Part shown: positions 51,481-60,168 of the stretch, piece after piece | Layout of the letters: every line of letters begins with the position of its first letter | Position numbering within the stretch: the first letter of the stretch is position 1 | Assembly (NCBI RefSeq): GCF_000959725.1 | Contig: NZ_CP009322.1 | Location: 1,550,001 to 1,614,000, forward strand | Length of the DNA stretch: 64,000 bases | Direction: 5' to 3' | DNA from: Burkholderia gladioli | GTDB lineage: Bacteria > Pseudomonadota > Gammaproteobacteria > Burkholderiales > Burkholderiaceae | The notes under the pieces: generated by a model | Seen by the model: only the letters and a program-made list of their open reading frames with translations | Told to the model about the DNA's origin: nothing | Database searches by the model: none | Position numbers and translations under genes: made by a program

Positions 51481-52923
51481 TCAGGCGGACGCGCCGGCCT
51501 TCGCGTTTGCATCGAGTTCGGCGACCAGCGCCTGCACCCAGTCGTTCGGGATGATCGGCTGGTGGTAGGTGCACTCGCCCGAGAGCACGGTCGAGCCGTG
51601 CAGGCGACCGTCGGGGATCAGCACCTTGTCGCCGACGTTCATCTTCAGCTGCATGCCGACGTTGCCCCAGAACAGCATCTGCCCTTCCTCGATGGTCACC
51701 AGGCGGTGGTCGTTGTGGACATGGGTGGTCGAGCACATCTCGAAGGGCTCGACGAAGGTCTCGCGATCGATGCCGGGGCATTCGACGTCGATTCGGTCGC
51801 TGATGCGATGCGCGAACTTGATGTAGTGGCGGATCGACGACAGCCACAGCAACTGTTCGCCGAGGTCCCAGCGGGCGCGCTCGCAGAGCCGCTCGGCCGC
51901 GGCCGCGCCCTGCACCGCCTGCGTGTAGGCGGGCGTGCCGAACTGCGCGGCGATGGTCCTCAGCGCCTGCTCGAAGCGCGCCACCAGTTCGTCGGCACGG
52001 CGCGCGAATTCGCCCGGCTCGCGGCCGGCCGGCACCAGGTGCGCGCAGGCGCGCTCGAGCGCGGCGCCGAAGGCCAGCCATTCGGCCTCGGCCGCGAAGG
52101 CCGCGCCGACCAGCCCGAAGGCGCGATCCGGGCGGCGGCCCAGCGCGTACAGCAGGTTGGCCTTGGCGGTGCTGGTCGGCAGGTAGAACTGCCAGTAGGC
52201 GTGCTGCTGGCGCGTCACGCCCACCGAGGCGGCCACCTTCTCGAGCAGCGCGTCGGACGGCAGGTCGCCCTGCAGTTGCGGGCGCAAGGATTCCGGCAGC
52301 ATGTCGAGGAAGCCGCTGGCGGTGGCGCGGGCCAGCGCGCGGCGCCTGGACGGCGCCAGCGTCCAGCGCTGCACGGTGATGAAGCGCAGGCCTTCCTGCA
52401 GGTAGTCGTTGCGCATCAGGCGCGCGAAGTTCTCGCCCCAGAACGCCGTCTCGTCGTCGACGATGCGCTTCAGGCGCGCGGCCGCGGCGGCCGGCTCGGC
52501 CTCCAGCGCCTGTTCCTGCGACAGGTACTCGAAGGCATAGGCCTCGAGGAAGGGCACGATCTGCGCGCCGAACACCTGCACGTCGTCGCCGTAGAAGCCG
52601 CTGAAGTGCTGCCATTCCTCGGCATCGGCGCTGCGCGGCAGGCGCGCCACGCCCAGCTCGTAGATCGACAGCAGGGTGCGGCCCGAAGCCAGCGCCGGCA
52701 GGCGGCTGACGTTGTGCATGCGCACCGGCTTCTGGAACTTCAGGAACTCGAAATCCTCCGGTCGCAGCGGGCGGCGGTGGAAGTCGTCCTCGAGCAGCAG
52801 TTCGCTGACATGCGCGCTGCGGAACGCGTGCGCGGCGGAGAACTGCTTGATCAGCTCGACATAGCGTTCGCTCTGGCCGACGAACGGCGAAAAATCAAAT
52901 AGCAAAGGCATGGCTTGCGTCAT
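51481..52923 (-). CDS. grbD: HDO-cupin N-nitrosating-type metalloenzyme (SznF-like, GrbD-like)
   Basis: A 480-residue protein with a helical heme-oxygenase-like diiron-oxidase (HDO) region (about 1-380) and a C-terminal cupin. The cupin has THVHNDH (His401, His403, His406) and the second motif GDKVLIPDGRLHGST (His442), an excellent G-x5-P-x-G-x2-H match. This order and length match SznF (471 residues), which rearranges N-hydroxylated methylarginine to an N-nitroso product. I cannot assign the diiron ligands with confidence. By context it should convert the N-hydroxylated arginine product toward graminine (inference). ATG 52921-52923 has AGGAA 9 bases upstream. It is the first gene of the grbD-grbE-NRPS-NRPS run, with a Fur box about 370 bases upstream. 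Confidence 0.82.
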   Translation of the reverse strand: MTQAMPLLFDFSPFVGQSERYVELIKQFSAAHAFRSAHVSELLLEDDFHRRPLRPEDFEFLKFQKPVRMHNVSRLPALASGRTLLSIYELGVARLPRSADAEEWQHFSGFYGDDVQVFGAQIVPFLEAYAFEYLSQEQALEAEPAAAAARLKRIVDDETAFWGENFARLMRNDYLQEGLRFITVQRWTLAPSRRRALARATASGFLDMLPESLRPQLQGDLPSDALLEKVAASVGVTRQQHAYWQFYLPTSTAKANLLYALGRRPDRAFGLVGAAFAAEAEWLAFGAALERACAHLVPAGREPGEFARRADELVARFEQALRTIAAQFGTPAYTQAVQGAAAAERLCERARWDLGEQLLWLSSIRHYIKFAHRISDRIDVECPGIDRETFVEPFEMCSTTHVHNDHRLVTIEEGQMLFWGNVGMQLKMNVGDKVLIPDGRLHGSTVLSGECTYHQPIIPNDWVQALVAELDANAKAGASA

Positions 52924-53290
52924 GACGAAGGTTCCTGTGAAGAGATCTCGGAAGCGCGCGCTCGGCCAGGCGGCCGACGGGCGCGGAAAGAAGCCGGGAG
53001 TGCCGGCGAGCGGCATCGCGCGCGGCGAAGCGGCGCCGGGCGGAATCGCGTGAGCAGCGCGACGGCGATGCCGGCGGCGCGCTGAAATCGAATACCCGGC
53101 GCGAGGCGCCCGGGTGGACTGGACGAACTGCAATCGACATCGTCATGCACACGTCAGCGAGATTCATGTTCCCTCCATTGCCCGTGCGCGGCCGCGCCCA
53201 GGCATCGTTGGCGCCGCCGCTCAAGTCAACTGCACGACCCTCGCTTCGGCCCGAAGCTGTCGTACGCGGGTAAGTTATAAAAATTCACAA

Positions 53291-53314
53291 TGCAAATCGG
53301 AATGATTCGCATTC
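53291..53314. promoter_or_regulatory. Fur box upstream of grbD
   Basis: TGCAAATCGGAATGATTCGC continuing to ATTC, in an AT-rich stretch. The arms TGCAAATC/GAATGATT and GAATCATT/GATTTGCA on the opposite strand follow the Fur pattern with a few mismatches. It would place the graminine genes and both downstream NRPS genes under iron control. Confidence 0.6.
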
Positions 53315-53438
53315 TATATTTCAATTTCACGACCACTTCGTGACCGCCGCTGTCACGCACACCCTCACTGCCGGTACACGCTCCCGGACCAACCGGGTGA
53401 AGCCACCCGGGCTAGCGGAGCGCCCGGGCTTGTTGCAT

Positions 53439-53461
53439 GGCGGCGGGACCTGCCCGCCGCC
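53439..53461 (-). terminator. Hairpin after the TonB receptor gene
   Basis: A perfect 9-bp stem (GGCGGCGGG / CCCGCCGCC) with a 5-base loop, 12 bases after the stop codon. Two further GC-rich hairpins follow on the reverse strand. There is no T-run, so it is a terminator candidate by position. Confidence 0.4.
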
Positions 53462-53473
53462 GGGTGGGTTCGA

Positions 53474-55642
53474 TCAGAAGTCCGAGCGAACCGTCAGCAT
53501 CACGTTGCGGCGATCGCCGAACACGCTGTAGAAGTTGCCGGGCGGACGGATGTAGTAATCGCGATTGAAGATGTTGTTCAATGCGAGCGTCGCCTGGACA
53601 TGCTTGTTGAAGCGATAGCCGACCTGCGCGTTGAAGATCGCGTAGGCGCCCTGCGAGACGTTACGGGTGATCTGGGTCTGCGCCAGCACGCCGCCGCCGA
53701 TCGACAGGCCGCGCACCATGCCGCGCGTGAACTCGTAGTTGGTCCACAGCTTGAACTGGTGACGCGGATCGGTGCCGTCGGTCAGGTTGGCCGTATCGTT
53801 CTCGAACGACTCGTTCAGGTACGTGTAGCCGGCGTAGATGTTCCAGTTCTCGACCGGCTGGCCCGTGACCTCGAACTCGAAGCCCTCGTCGCGTGCCTTG
53901 CCGCCGGGCACCACGAAGGTCGGGTTGTTCGGGTCGGTGATCGAACGGCCGTTGTCGTTGATGCGGAACAGCGCCGCGGTGGTCGACAAGCGACCGCCGA
54001 GGAAGGTGTTCTTCACGCCGACTTCATACTGCTCGCCGGTGCGCGGGCCGATCGCACCCCCGCCCGCCTCCGCGCCGGTCTGCGCGGCCAGGAAGCGCGA
54101 GTAGCTGACATAGGCCGTGGTAGTCGGCGTGATGTCGTAGACGAGGCCAACCGAAGGCAGGAAGCGGTGATTGATGTCGGCATCGGTCGACCAGTCCTGG
54201 GTGGTGGGCACCAGGCTCTGCGAGCGCTGCTGGTAGAACGCCAGGCGACCGCCGAGCACCAGCGTGAGCGGATCGAGCAGCTTCACGCGCGCCTGCGTGT
54301 AGAAGCCGTACTGCACCTGCCGCACGTTCTGGCCGAAAGTGGTGGGCACCACCACCTTGTTCATCGCGCTCGGATCGAACAGATTGCCGATGCCCAGCGG
54401 CGCGAAGCCCGAATAGGCCGTCTCCGACATCACGGAATAGTTGGCGCCGAAGGTCAGCGTGTGGGTGCGGCCGAACAGCTGCACCGGGCCCGACACGTTG
54501 GTGTCGGCACCGAACCAGTCGTAGGTATTGCGCTGGGTGCGCTCGTTGAAGCGGGTCGTGCCGTTCACCAGCGCGCCGGGGCCGGTGTCCGCATAATCGG
54601 CCTTGGCCAGCATGTGGCGATAGAACAGCGTGGTCTGCGACTTCCAGCCATTCTCGAACTTGTGGACCAGGTTGCCGTTGACTTCCTGGATCGAGGTGTA
54701 GCTGTAGTTCCAGTCCGGCGCGAAGTTCTGCGAGTACGAACTCGGCACGCGCCCGACGATGCTCGTCAGCGAGTTGTTGAAGGCGGCCGATGCGCCGTAA
54801 TCGAAGCCCGAGGCAGGCGCGACCTGGTAGCCGGCCGACAGCGACAGCGTCGTGCGCGGCGTGATATCCCAGTCGAGCGCGCCGTACGCCGTCACGTCCT
54901 TGGTGCGCGAGCGATCGATCGACTGATGCTGGTCGGCGCCGACGATCACGGCACGGCCGCGCAGCGTGCCGTCCTTGTTCAGCGAGCCGGTCACGTCCAC
55001 CATCTGGCGCACGCCGCCGAACGAGCTGATCTGGGTTTCGGTGCCGATATGGAATTCCTTTTGCGGACGCTTGCGCACCAGATTGACGGTGCCGCCCGGC
55101 TCGCCCGCGCCGTCGAAGGTGCCCGACGGGCCGCGCAGGATTTCGATGCGGTCGTAGATGCCGAGATCGAATTGCGTCAGGTATTGCAGGCCACCCACGA
55201 TGGAGGTGCCGTCGAATTCGATGCCGAGCTGCGTGCCTCGCGCGCGGAAGTAGGCCGTGCCGTCACCGTAGTTGACCGAGGTCACGCCCGTCACATAGCG
55301 CAGCGCGTCCTGGATGGTGGTCAGGTTCTGGTCGTCCATGCGCTGGCGCGTCAGCACCGAGACCGAATAGGGAATCTCCTTGATCGCGGTCGGCGTGCGG
55401 CCGCCCACGGTGGCGTTGCGAGCAACGTAGGAGCCGCTGTCCTCCGTGGTCGCATCGGCCGTGGCCGACACGGAGACCGTGGGCAGCACGTTGCTCTGCG
55501 CCGCACTGCCCGCCTGCTGCGCGTGCGCCGCGCCGGCCCAGGTCGCGCACAACGCGATCGCGATCGGCGTCAGCCGGATCGCCCCTGCCTGTCGATACGA
55601 AACGCGTCTGCCGCGTCGCCACACGTCCATCGAGATTCCCAT
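53474..55642 (-). CDS. TonB-dependent siderophore receptor
   Basis: A 722-residue outer-membrane receptor. The signal peptide ends in GAAHAQQ. The plug domain contains VGGRTPTAIKEIPYSVSVLTRQ, YDRIEILRGPSGTFDGAGEPGGTVNLVRKRP, and related motifs. The barrel ends in Phe (MLTVRSDF), as outer-membrane proteins do. There is no extra N-terminal signalling domain of the FecA/FpvA type. The start was set at ATG 55640-55642; a TTG six codons earlier and an ATG four codons later are alternatives. It lies between the biosynthetic operon and the importer genes and is transcribed alone from a Fur-overlapped promoter. It is the likely receptor for the ferric siderophore made by this locus. Confidence 0.94.
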   Translation of the reverse strand: MGISMDVWRRGRRVSYRQAGAIRLTPIAIALCATWAGAAHAQQAGSAAQSNVLPTVSVSATADATTEDSGSYVARNATVGGRTPTAIKEIPYSVSVLTRQRMDDQNLTTIQDALRYVTGVTSVNYGDGTAYFRARGTQLGIEFDGTSIVGGLQYLTQFDLGIYDRIEILRGPSGTFDGAGEPGGTVNLVRKRPQKEFHIGTETQISSFGGVRQMVDVTGSLNKDGTLRGRAVIVGADQHQSIDRSRTKDVTAYGALDWDITPRTTLSLSAGYQVAPASGFDYGASAAFNNSLTSIVGRVPSSYSQNFAPDWNYSYTSIQEVNGNLVHKFENGWKSQTTLFYRHMLAKADYADTGPGALVNGTTRFNERTQRNTYDWFGADTNVSGPVQLFGRTHTLTFGANYSVMSETAYSGFAPLGIGNLFDPSAMNKVVVPTTFGQNVRQVQYGFYTQARVKLLDPLTLVLGGRLAFYQQRSQSLVPTTQDWSTDADINHRFLPSVGLVYDITPTTTAYVSYSRFLAAQTGAEAGGGAIGPRTGEQYEVGVKNTFLGGRLSTTAALFRINDNGRSITDPNNPTFVVPGGKARDEGFEFEVTGQPVENWNIYAGYTYLNESFENDTANLTDGTDPRHQFKLWTNYEFTRGMVRGLSIGGGVLAQTQITRNVSQGAYAIFNAQVGYRFNKHVQATLALNNIFNRDYYIRPPGNFYSVFGDRRNVMLTVRSDF

Positions 55643-55815
55643 TTGTTGACTGCGCTCCAAGTGTGGTTTCGTCCGCCGTCGCCCGGAACAACGACCCGGC
55701 GGCCGTTTGTAAGAATCACCGAATGCAAGCGAAATGCTGGCAATGACATTTCGAGATACGGTTGATCGCGTCCGGTCGGCCTACGCACCTTCCCCACGCC
55801 GGAACGCGAGACGGA

Positions 55816-55844
55816 ATATTACCGATAACGATTCTCATTTGCAA
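55816..55844 (-). promoter_or_regulatory. Sigma70 promoter of the TonB receptor gene
   Basis: On the reverse strand TTGCAA (-35), a 17-base spacer, then TAATAT (-10). The Fur box fills the spacer, so iron-loaded Fur would directly block RNA polymerase. Confidence 0.75.
55824..55842. promoter_or_regulatory. Fur box of the TonB receptor gene
   Basis: GATAACGATTCTCATTTGC, or GCAAATGAGAATCGTTATC on the coding strand, is a close match to the 19-bp Fur consensus. It lies inside the receptor promoter. Confidence 0.88.
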
Positions 55845-56200
55845 TTCATTTACGAACGCAAACACGATGAAATTGCCCTTGCGGAACCTGGCTTCCAATC
55901 GTTCGAATGCATCGGCGCCGCAGCGGAGATGCGCGGCGTGCGCGAGGCGGCAGGATGCGAGGGGCGGCGCGCATTTGCCGGGCATTTCCGGCGTATTTCG
56001 CCGGCCCTGCCGCCCTGGATGCCGCATCGACGGGATTCCTTATCGAATGGAATGGCGTAACGATGCGTCAAGCCGATTACGCGCGGCAATTCGATGAATC
56101 GACGCAGCGACGCGCCGGCCGGCGGCAAGCCGCCCGGCGCGTCACGATCGTGATAGGAAATGAGGGGGATGGCGGCACGATCGGAACCGATCGCCGCGAG

Positions 56201-56250
56201 CCGGGGCGCGGCACGCGCGCGCCTCGAAAGGCATGCGCGTGCCGCCCCGG
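56201..56250 (-). terminator. Large hairpin after the permease gene
   Basis: Arms 56201-56218 and 56235-56250 pair over 16 bp with a two-base bulge, around a 16-base loop. It begins 2 bases after the fhuB-like stop codon. There is no T-run, so termination is inferred. Confidence 0.45.
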
Positions 56251-56252
56251 CC

Positions 56253-58265
56253 TCAAGTCGAGGTGGCCGTCTTGCGCAGCATCAGCGCGATCAGGTAAGG
56301 GCCGCCGATCAGGGTGGCCACCAGGCCCGAGGCCACTTCCTCGGGGAATACCAACTGGCGGCCCAGCCATTCGGCGAAGGTCATCAGCAGCGCGCCGATC
56401 ATCGCCGCCACCAGGATCTGCGAGGCGGGCCGGCGCGCGCCCGAGAAGCGCGCGATATGCGGCGCGATCAGGCCGACGAAGGACAGCGGGCCGACCAGCA
56501 GGGTCGAGGCGGCGGTCAGCACCGCGGCCAGCAGCAGGATCAGCAGGCGCGCGCGCCCGACCGGGATGCCGAGCCCCCCCGCCACGCCGGCGCCCAGGCC
56601 GAGCGTCTCGATCCAGCGGCTCATCAGCGGCGCGCAGACCAGGCCGAGCAGCGCGATCACGGCGGCGGCGTAGGCGATCGGCGCCTGCACGTAATAGGTC
56701 GAGCCGACGATGAAGTTGAGCAGCAGCCCCACCCGCGAATCGCCGCTCGACATCATGGCGCTGACCACCGCCTGCAGCAGCGCGCTGATCGCCACGCCGA
56801 TCAGCAGCAGCCGCTCCGGCGCGAAGGCCACGCGCGAGCCGAGCCACATCAGCACCGCCAGCGTGACCACCACGCCCACCAGGCAACTGAGGAACAGCAT
56901 GCCGGGCCCGGGCGTCACGCCCATGAACAGCGCCACCACCAGGCCCAGCATGCCGCCCGAGCTGACGCCGAGCAGGTCCGGGCTGGCCATCGGATTGGCG
57001 GTGATGCGCTGGATCAGGGTGCCGCCGATCGCCAGCAGCACGCCGGCCGCGGCCGCCGCCACCGTGTGCGGCAGGCGCCAGAACATGATGGCGCGGATCT
57101 GTTCGAGATCGCCGATGCGCCAGCCGTCGACCGTGCGCGTCACGCCGAAGCTGAGCGCGAGCACCACCACCAGCGCCAGCAAAGCCAGCGGCAGGCGGCG
57201 CGCGAGCCGCGCGGGCGCCGGCGCGGCGATGCCGGCCGCGTGCAGGTCCGGCTGGGCGCGCAGGCGCGGCAGCAGGAACAGCAGCAGGGGCACGCCGATC
57301 AGCGAGGTGACGGTGCCGGTCGGCAGCAGATGCGCGGAGAACAGCTCGGCGGACGACACCACGCGCACCAGTTCGTCGGTCAGCCACAGCAGCGCGGCGC
57401 CCAGCAGCGGTGCCCAGACCAGGCGTTGGCCGAGCCGGCGCGCGCCGGCCAGGCGCGCCAGGGTGGGCGCGGCCAGGCCGACGAAGCCGATCACGCCGAC
57501 CGTCGAGACCACCGCGGCGGTCAGCACCACCGCCACCAGCAGCGCCACCACGCGCGTGCGGTGCAGACCGACGCCGAGGCTGCGCACGGTCGAGTCGCCG
57601 GCATCGAACACGCCGAGCGGACGGCGCAGCAGCACGGTCACGATCGCGCAGCCGAGCACCGCCAGGCCGAGCATGCGGCTCTCGTGCCAGCCGGTCTGGT
57701 CGAGCGCCCCGCCGCCCCAGATCATCAGGCCGCGCAGCAGCTCGAAGTGCGCCATCGACAGCGCCAGGCTGATCGCGCCGCAATAGAGGTTGACGATCAT
57801 GCCCGAGAGCACCACCGCGAGCGGCGCCATGCGCTGCCGCGCCGACAGCGCGAACACCGCCAGCATCGCCAGCAGGCCGCCCGCCAGGGCGATCGCGGGC
57901 CGCCCCGCCACCAGCCAGGACGGGCCCCACAGATCGGCGATGATCAGCGCGAGATAGGCGCCCGGGAACACGCCGAGCGTCATCGGCTCGGCCAGCGGAT
58001 TGCGCAGCACCTGCTGCGCGAGGGTGCCGGCCAGCGCCAGCGCGCCGCCGCACAGCAGGGTCATGGCGATGCGCGGCAGCATGCTGTCGCGCACCAGGAT
58101 CTCGCGCAGGTTGTGCGGATCGGGGGAGCTCAGCGCCTGCCAGAAGGAGGCGCCGTCGAGTTCGGCGCGGATGCCGAGGATCGCCAGCAGCAGCGAGACC
58201 GCGATCATCGCGCCGATCACCCACCAGCGCGTGTCGCGCGGCGCGGCCTGGCGCGGCAGGCTCAT
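56253..58265 (-). CDS. FhuB-type iron-siderophore ABC permease (duplicated FecCD)
   Basis: A 670-residue inner-membrane permease made of two fused FecCD halves (about 1-330 and 340-670), as in FhuB (660 residues). Each half has the conserved GxxLxxxGTLxQ..NPLAxPxxLG-type segment: LAGTLAQQVLRNPLAEPMTLG in the first and IGGTLIQRITANPMASPDLLG in the second. ATG 58263-58265 lies 4 bases after the stop codon of the binding-protein gene and gives the normal N-terminus. It is the last gene of the importer set. It should carry the ferric siderophore from periplasm to cytoplasm with the neighbouring ATPase and binding protein. Confidence 0.92.
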   Translation of the reverse strand: MSLPRQAAPRDTRWWVIGAMIAVSLLLAILGIRAELDGASFWQALSSPDPHNLREILVRDSMLPRIAMTLLCGGALALAGTLAQQVLRNPLAEPMTLGVFPGAYLALIIADLWGPSWLVAGRPAIALAGGLLAMLAVFALSARQRMAPLAVVLSGMIVNLYCGAISLALSMAHFELLRGLMIWGGGALDQTGWHESRMLGLAVLGCAIVTVLLRRPLGVFDAGDSTVRSLGVGLHRTRVVALLVAVVLTAAVVSTVGVIGFVGLAAPTLARLAGARRLGQRLVWAPLLGAALLWLTDELVRVVSSAELFSAHLLPTGTVTSLIGVPLLLFLLPRLRAQPDLHAAGIAAPAPARLARRLPLALLALVVVLALSFGVTRTVDGWRIGDLEQIRAIMFWRLPHTVAAAAAGVLLAIGGTLIQRITANPMASPDLLGVSSGGMLGLVVALFMGVTPGPGMLFLSCLVGVVVTLAVLMWLGSRVAFAPERLLLIGVAISALLQAVVSAMMSSGDSRVGLLLNFIVGSTYYVQAPIAYAAAVIALLGLVCAPLMSRWIETLGLGAGVAGGLGIPVGRARLLILLLAAVLTAASTLLVGPLSFVGLIAPHIARFSGARRPASQILVAAMIGALLMTFAEWLGRQLVFPEEVASGLVATLIGGPYLIALMLRKTATST

Positions 58266-58269
58266 CAGG

Positions 58270-59313
58270 TTACGCAACACCGCCGCCTCCCGCCTCGATC
58301 GTGCCCAGCGCGGCGTCGATCGCCCGCGCGAAACGTTGCATCGACACCAATCCTCCATACGGCGCGATCACCGGCAGCTCGGTCACGCGGCGCTCGCGCA
58401 CCGCCGGCAGCGCGTGCCAGATCGCATTGCCGGCCAGGCCGGCACGGGCCGGCGCCTTGACCGGGCCGACCAGCAGCACGCTGGCCTCGGGCACCTCGGC
58501 GAGCCGCTGCAGCGGCACCAGCGAATAACCGGCCTGGGTCGGCCAGACCGGGCCGCCGTCGCGCGGATGCGCGGCATTGCGCACGCCGATCTTGCCGAGC
58601 ATCTCGTCGAACAGGCTGCCGCGGCCATAGACGCGCAGGTGCCGGTCGTCGACCAGGTCGGCCACGATCACCGGCTTGCCGAGCCGCGCCGGCCGGGCGG
58701 CGAGCCCGGCGCGCACGGTCTCGATGGTGCGCGCGGCCTCGGCCACCAGCTCGACGGCGCGCCGCGGGCGGCCGACGCGCGCGGCCAGCTTGCCGGTCTC
58801 GTCGCACAGATCGCGATACGGCGTCTCGCTGGTCATGTACTGGCTCAGGATGATGGTCGGCGCGATCCGCTGCAGGATGCGGATCGCCGGCGCGTGGCCC
58901 GGCGTGAGCACCAGCAGGTCGGGCTTGAGCGTGAGCAGCACCTCGAAGTTCGGCTGGTACAGCAGGCCGACATCGGCGATGCCCGGCGGCAGCGGCGGCT
59001 CGACGATCGCGCTGCGATACCAGTCGGGCAGCGTCACGCCGATCGGCACCACGCCGAGCGCGAGCAGCGTCTCGGTGAGCTCCCAGTTCATGGTGACGAT
59101 GCGCGTCGGGATCGCGGTGGATTCGGCGGCACCGGCGGCAGGATCGACGGCGGCCGGTGCCGCTTGCAGCATGCCGGGCCGCGCCAGCGCGCCGAGCGCG
59201 CCGAGCGCGCCGAGCGCGCCGAGCGCGGCGGTCGCGCCGGCCAGGCCGAGCGCCCCGCCGCGCGCGAGCCAGCGGCGCCGGCCCGCATCCGGGTGAAGAC
59301 GAACGCGACTCAT
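58270..59313 (-). CDS. FhuD/FecB-type iron-siderophore binding protein
   Basis: A 347-residue periplasmic binding protein. The N-terminus (RRRWLARGGALGLAG) resembles a Tat signal, followed by a low-complexity LGALGALGALGAL tract. The mature part begins around TRIVTMNWELTETLLALGV and contains NFEVLLTLKPDLLVLTPGHA and GRGSLFDEMLGKIGVRN, typical of the FhuD/BtuF-like fold. Its ATG overlaps the stop codon of the ATPase gene (ATGA), and it lies 4 bases before the permease gene, so all three are translationally coupled. Confidence 0.92.
   Translation of the reverse strand: MSRVRLHPDAGRRRWLARGGALGLAGATAALGALGALGALGALARPGMLQAAPAAVDPAAGAAESTAIPTRIVTMNWELTETLLALGVVPIGVTLPDWYRSAIVEPPLPPGIADVGLLYQPNFEVLLTLKPDLLVLTPGHAPAIRILQRIAPTIILSQYMTSETPYRDLCDETGKLAARVGRPRRAVELVAEAARTIETVRAGLAARPARLGKPVIVADLVDDRHLRVYGRGSLFDEMLGKIGVRNAAHPRDGGPVWPTQAGYSLVPLQRLAEVPEASVLLVGPVKAPARAGLAGNAIWHALPAVRERRVTELPVIAPYGGLVSMQRFARAIDAALGTIEAGGGGVA
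59187..59228. repeat. Tandem 9-bp repeat in the binding-protein signal region
   Basis: About four and a half copies of GCGCCGAGC in tandem, encoding Leu-Gly-Ala repeats in the hydrophobic core of the signal sequence. The unit is a multiple of three, so copy-number change would alter signal length without a frameshift. Confidence 0.7.
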
Positions 59314-60104
59314 CGCGGATAACCGATGCGGTGGCCGCCGACCGGATCGGTCATCACGCCCATCGGCACGCCGTAGATCGCCTCCAGGCTGTCCTCGCGC
59401 ATGATCTCCTCGGGGCTGGCCTGCATCAGCACGCGGCCGTGGCGCAGCGATACCAGCTGGGTGCAGAAGCGCGTGGCCATGTTGACGTCGTGCAGCACCA
59501 CCACGGCGGTCATGCCGCGTGCCTCGCAGAGCGTGCGGATCAGTTGCAGCACCTCGAGCTGGTGGCCGATGTCGAGCGCCGAGGTGGGCTCGTCGAGCAG
59601 CACGCAGCGGCTGTCCTGCGCGATCAGCATGGCCAGCCAGACGCGCTGGCGCTCGCCGCCCGAGAGGCTATCGACGGGACGCTCGGCGTAATGCGCGACG
59701 TCGGTCGAGACCATCGCGTTCTCGACGTGCTCGTGATCCTCGCGCGTGAAGCGGCCCAGCGCGCCGTGCCAGGGATAGCGACCGAGGGCGACCAGCTCGC
59801 GCACCAGCAGGCCGTCGGTGGCCGGCGTGTATTGCGGCAGGTGCGCGACCTGCTGCGCGAAGCGCCGGTGCGGCCAGCCCGCCAGCGGTTCGCCTCCGAA
59901 CGCGATGCTGCCGCGCGTGGGCGCATGCAGGCGCGCCAGCAGGCGCATCAGCGAGGTCTTGCCGGAGCCGTTGTGGCCGATCAGGCCGACCACCTGCCCG
60001 GCCGGGATGTCCAGCGTGATGTCCTGCAACAGCAGTTTGTCGCCGATCGCGAAATCGACACCTGAAAGTCGGTAGAGCGGCGTATCGCCGGCGGATGTGG
60101 TCAC
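59310..60104 (-). CDS. FhuC-type iron-siderophore ABC ATPase
   Basis: A 264-residue ATPase, the same size as FhuC. Walker A is GHNGSGKTS, the signature LSGGERQRVWLAM, Walker B CVLLDEPTSALD, and the H-loop VVVLHDVN. The start codon was set at GTG 60102-60104: the frame upstream has no family similarity, an ATG 15 bases upstream is out of frame, and this start gives the family length. It follows the third NRPS gene by 64 bases, which include a 9-bp GC-rich hairpin, and overlaps the binding-protein gene by 4 bases. Confidence 0.9.
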   Translation of the reverse strand: MTTSAGDTPLYRLSGVDFAIGDKLLLQDITLDIPAGQVVGLIGHNGSGKTSLMRLLARLHAPTRGSIAFGGEPLAGWPHRRFAQQVAHLPQYTPATDGLLVRELVALGRYPWHGALGRFTREDHEHVENAMVSTDVAHYAERPVDSLSGGERQRVWLAMLIAQDSRCVLLDEPTSALDIGHQLEVLQLIRTLCEARGMTAVVVLHDVNMATRFCTQLVSLRHGRVLMQASPEEIMREDSLEAIYGVPMGVMTDPVGGHRIGYPR

Positions 60105-60140
60105 GGCTTCGGTTCCATCGTCTGCTTGGTCTGGCGGGAA

Positions 60141-60160
60141 CGGCGGGCCGAGGCCCGCCG
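60141..60160. repeat. GC-rich hairpin between the third NRPS and the importer ATPase gene
   Basis: The arms CGGCGGGCC and GGCCCGCCG are separated by two bases. It lies inside the 64-base gap with no T-run, so it is more likely an RNA stability or processing element than a terminator. Confidence 0.4.
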
Positions 60161-60168
60161 GGGCGTCA

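Larger units (their letters stand above)
52924..53473. other. Regulatory region of the grbD-NRPS operon and end of the receptor gene
   Basis: 550 bases without a supported gene. It holds GC-rich hairpins after the receptor gene (53391-53461) and an AT-rich promoter zone with a Fur box near 53291-53314. No clear sigma70 -35/-10 pair is seen, leaving room for an extracytoplasmic-function sigma factor. Confidence 0.5.
55643..56252. other. Region between the receptor gene and the importer operon
   Basis: 610 bases without a supported gene. It contains the receptor's Fur-regulated promoter (55816-55844) and a large hairpin just after the permease gene (56201-56250). The middle, about 55870-56190, shows nothing I recognise. 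Confidence 0.6.

Noticed and set aside
53391..53461. Cluster of GC-rich hairpins as a structured RNA or riboswitch
   Set aside because: They sit just after a stop codon with no conserved ligand-binding features; ordinary 3' end structure is more likely.
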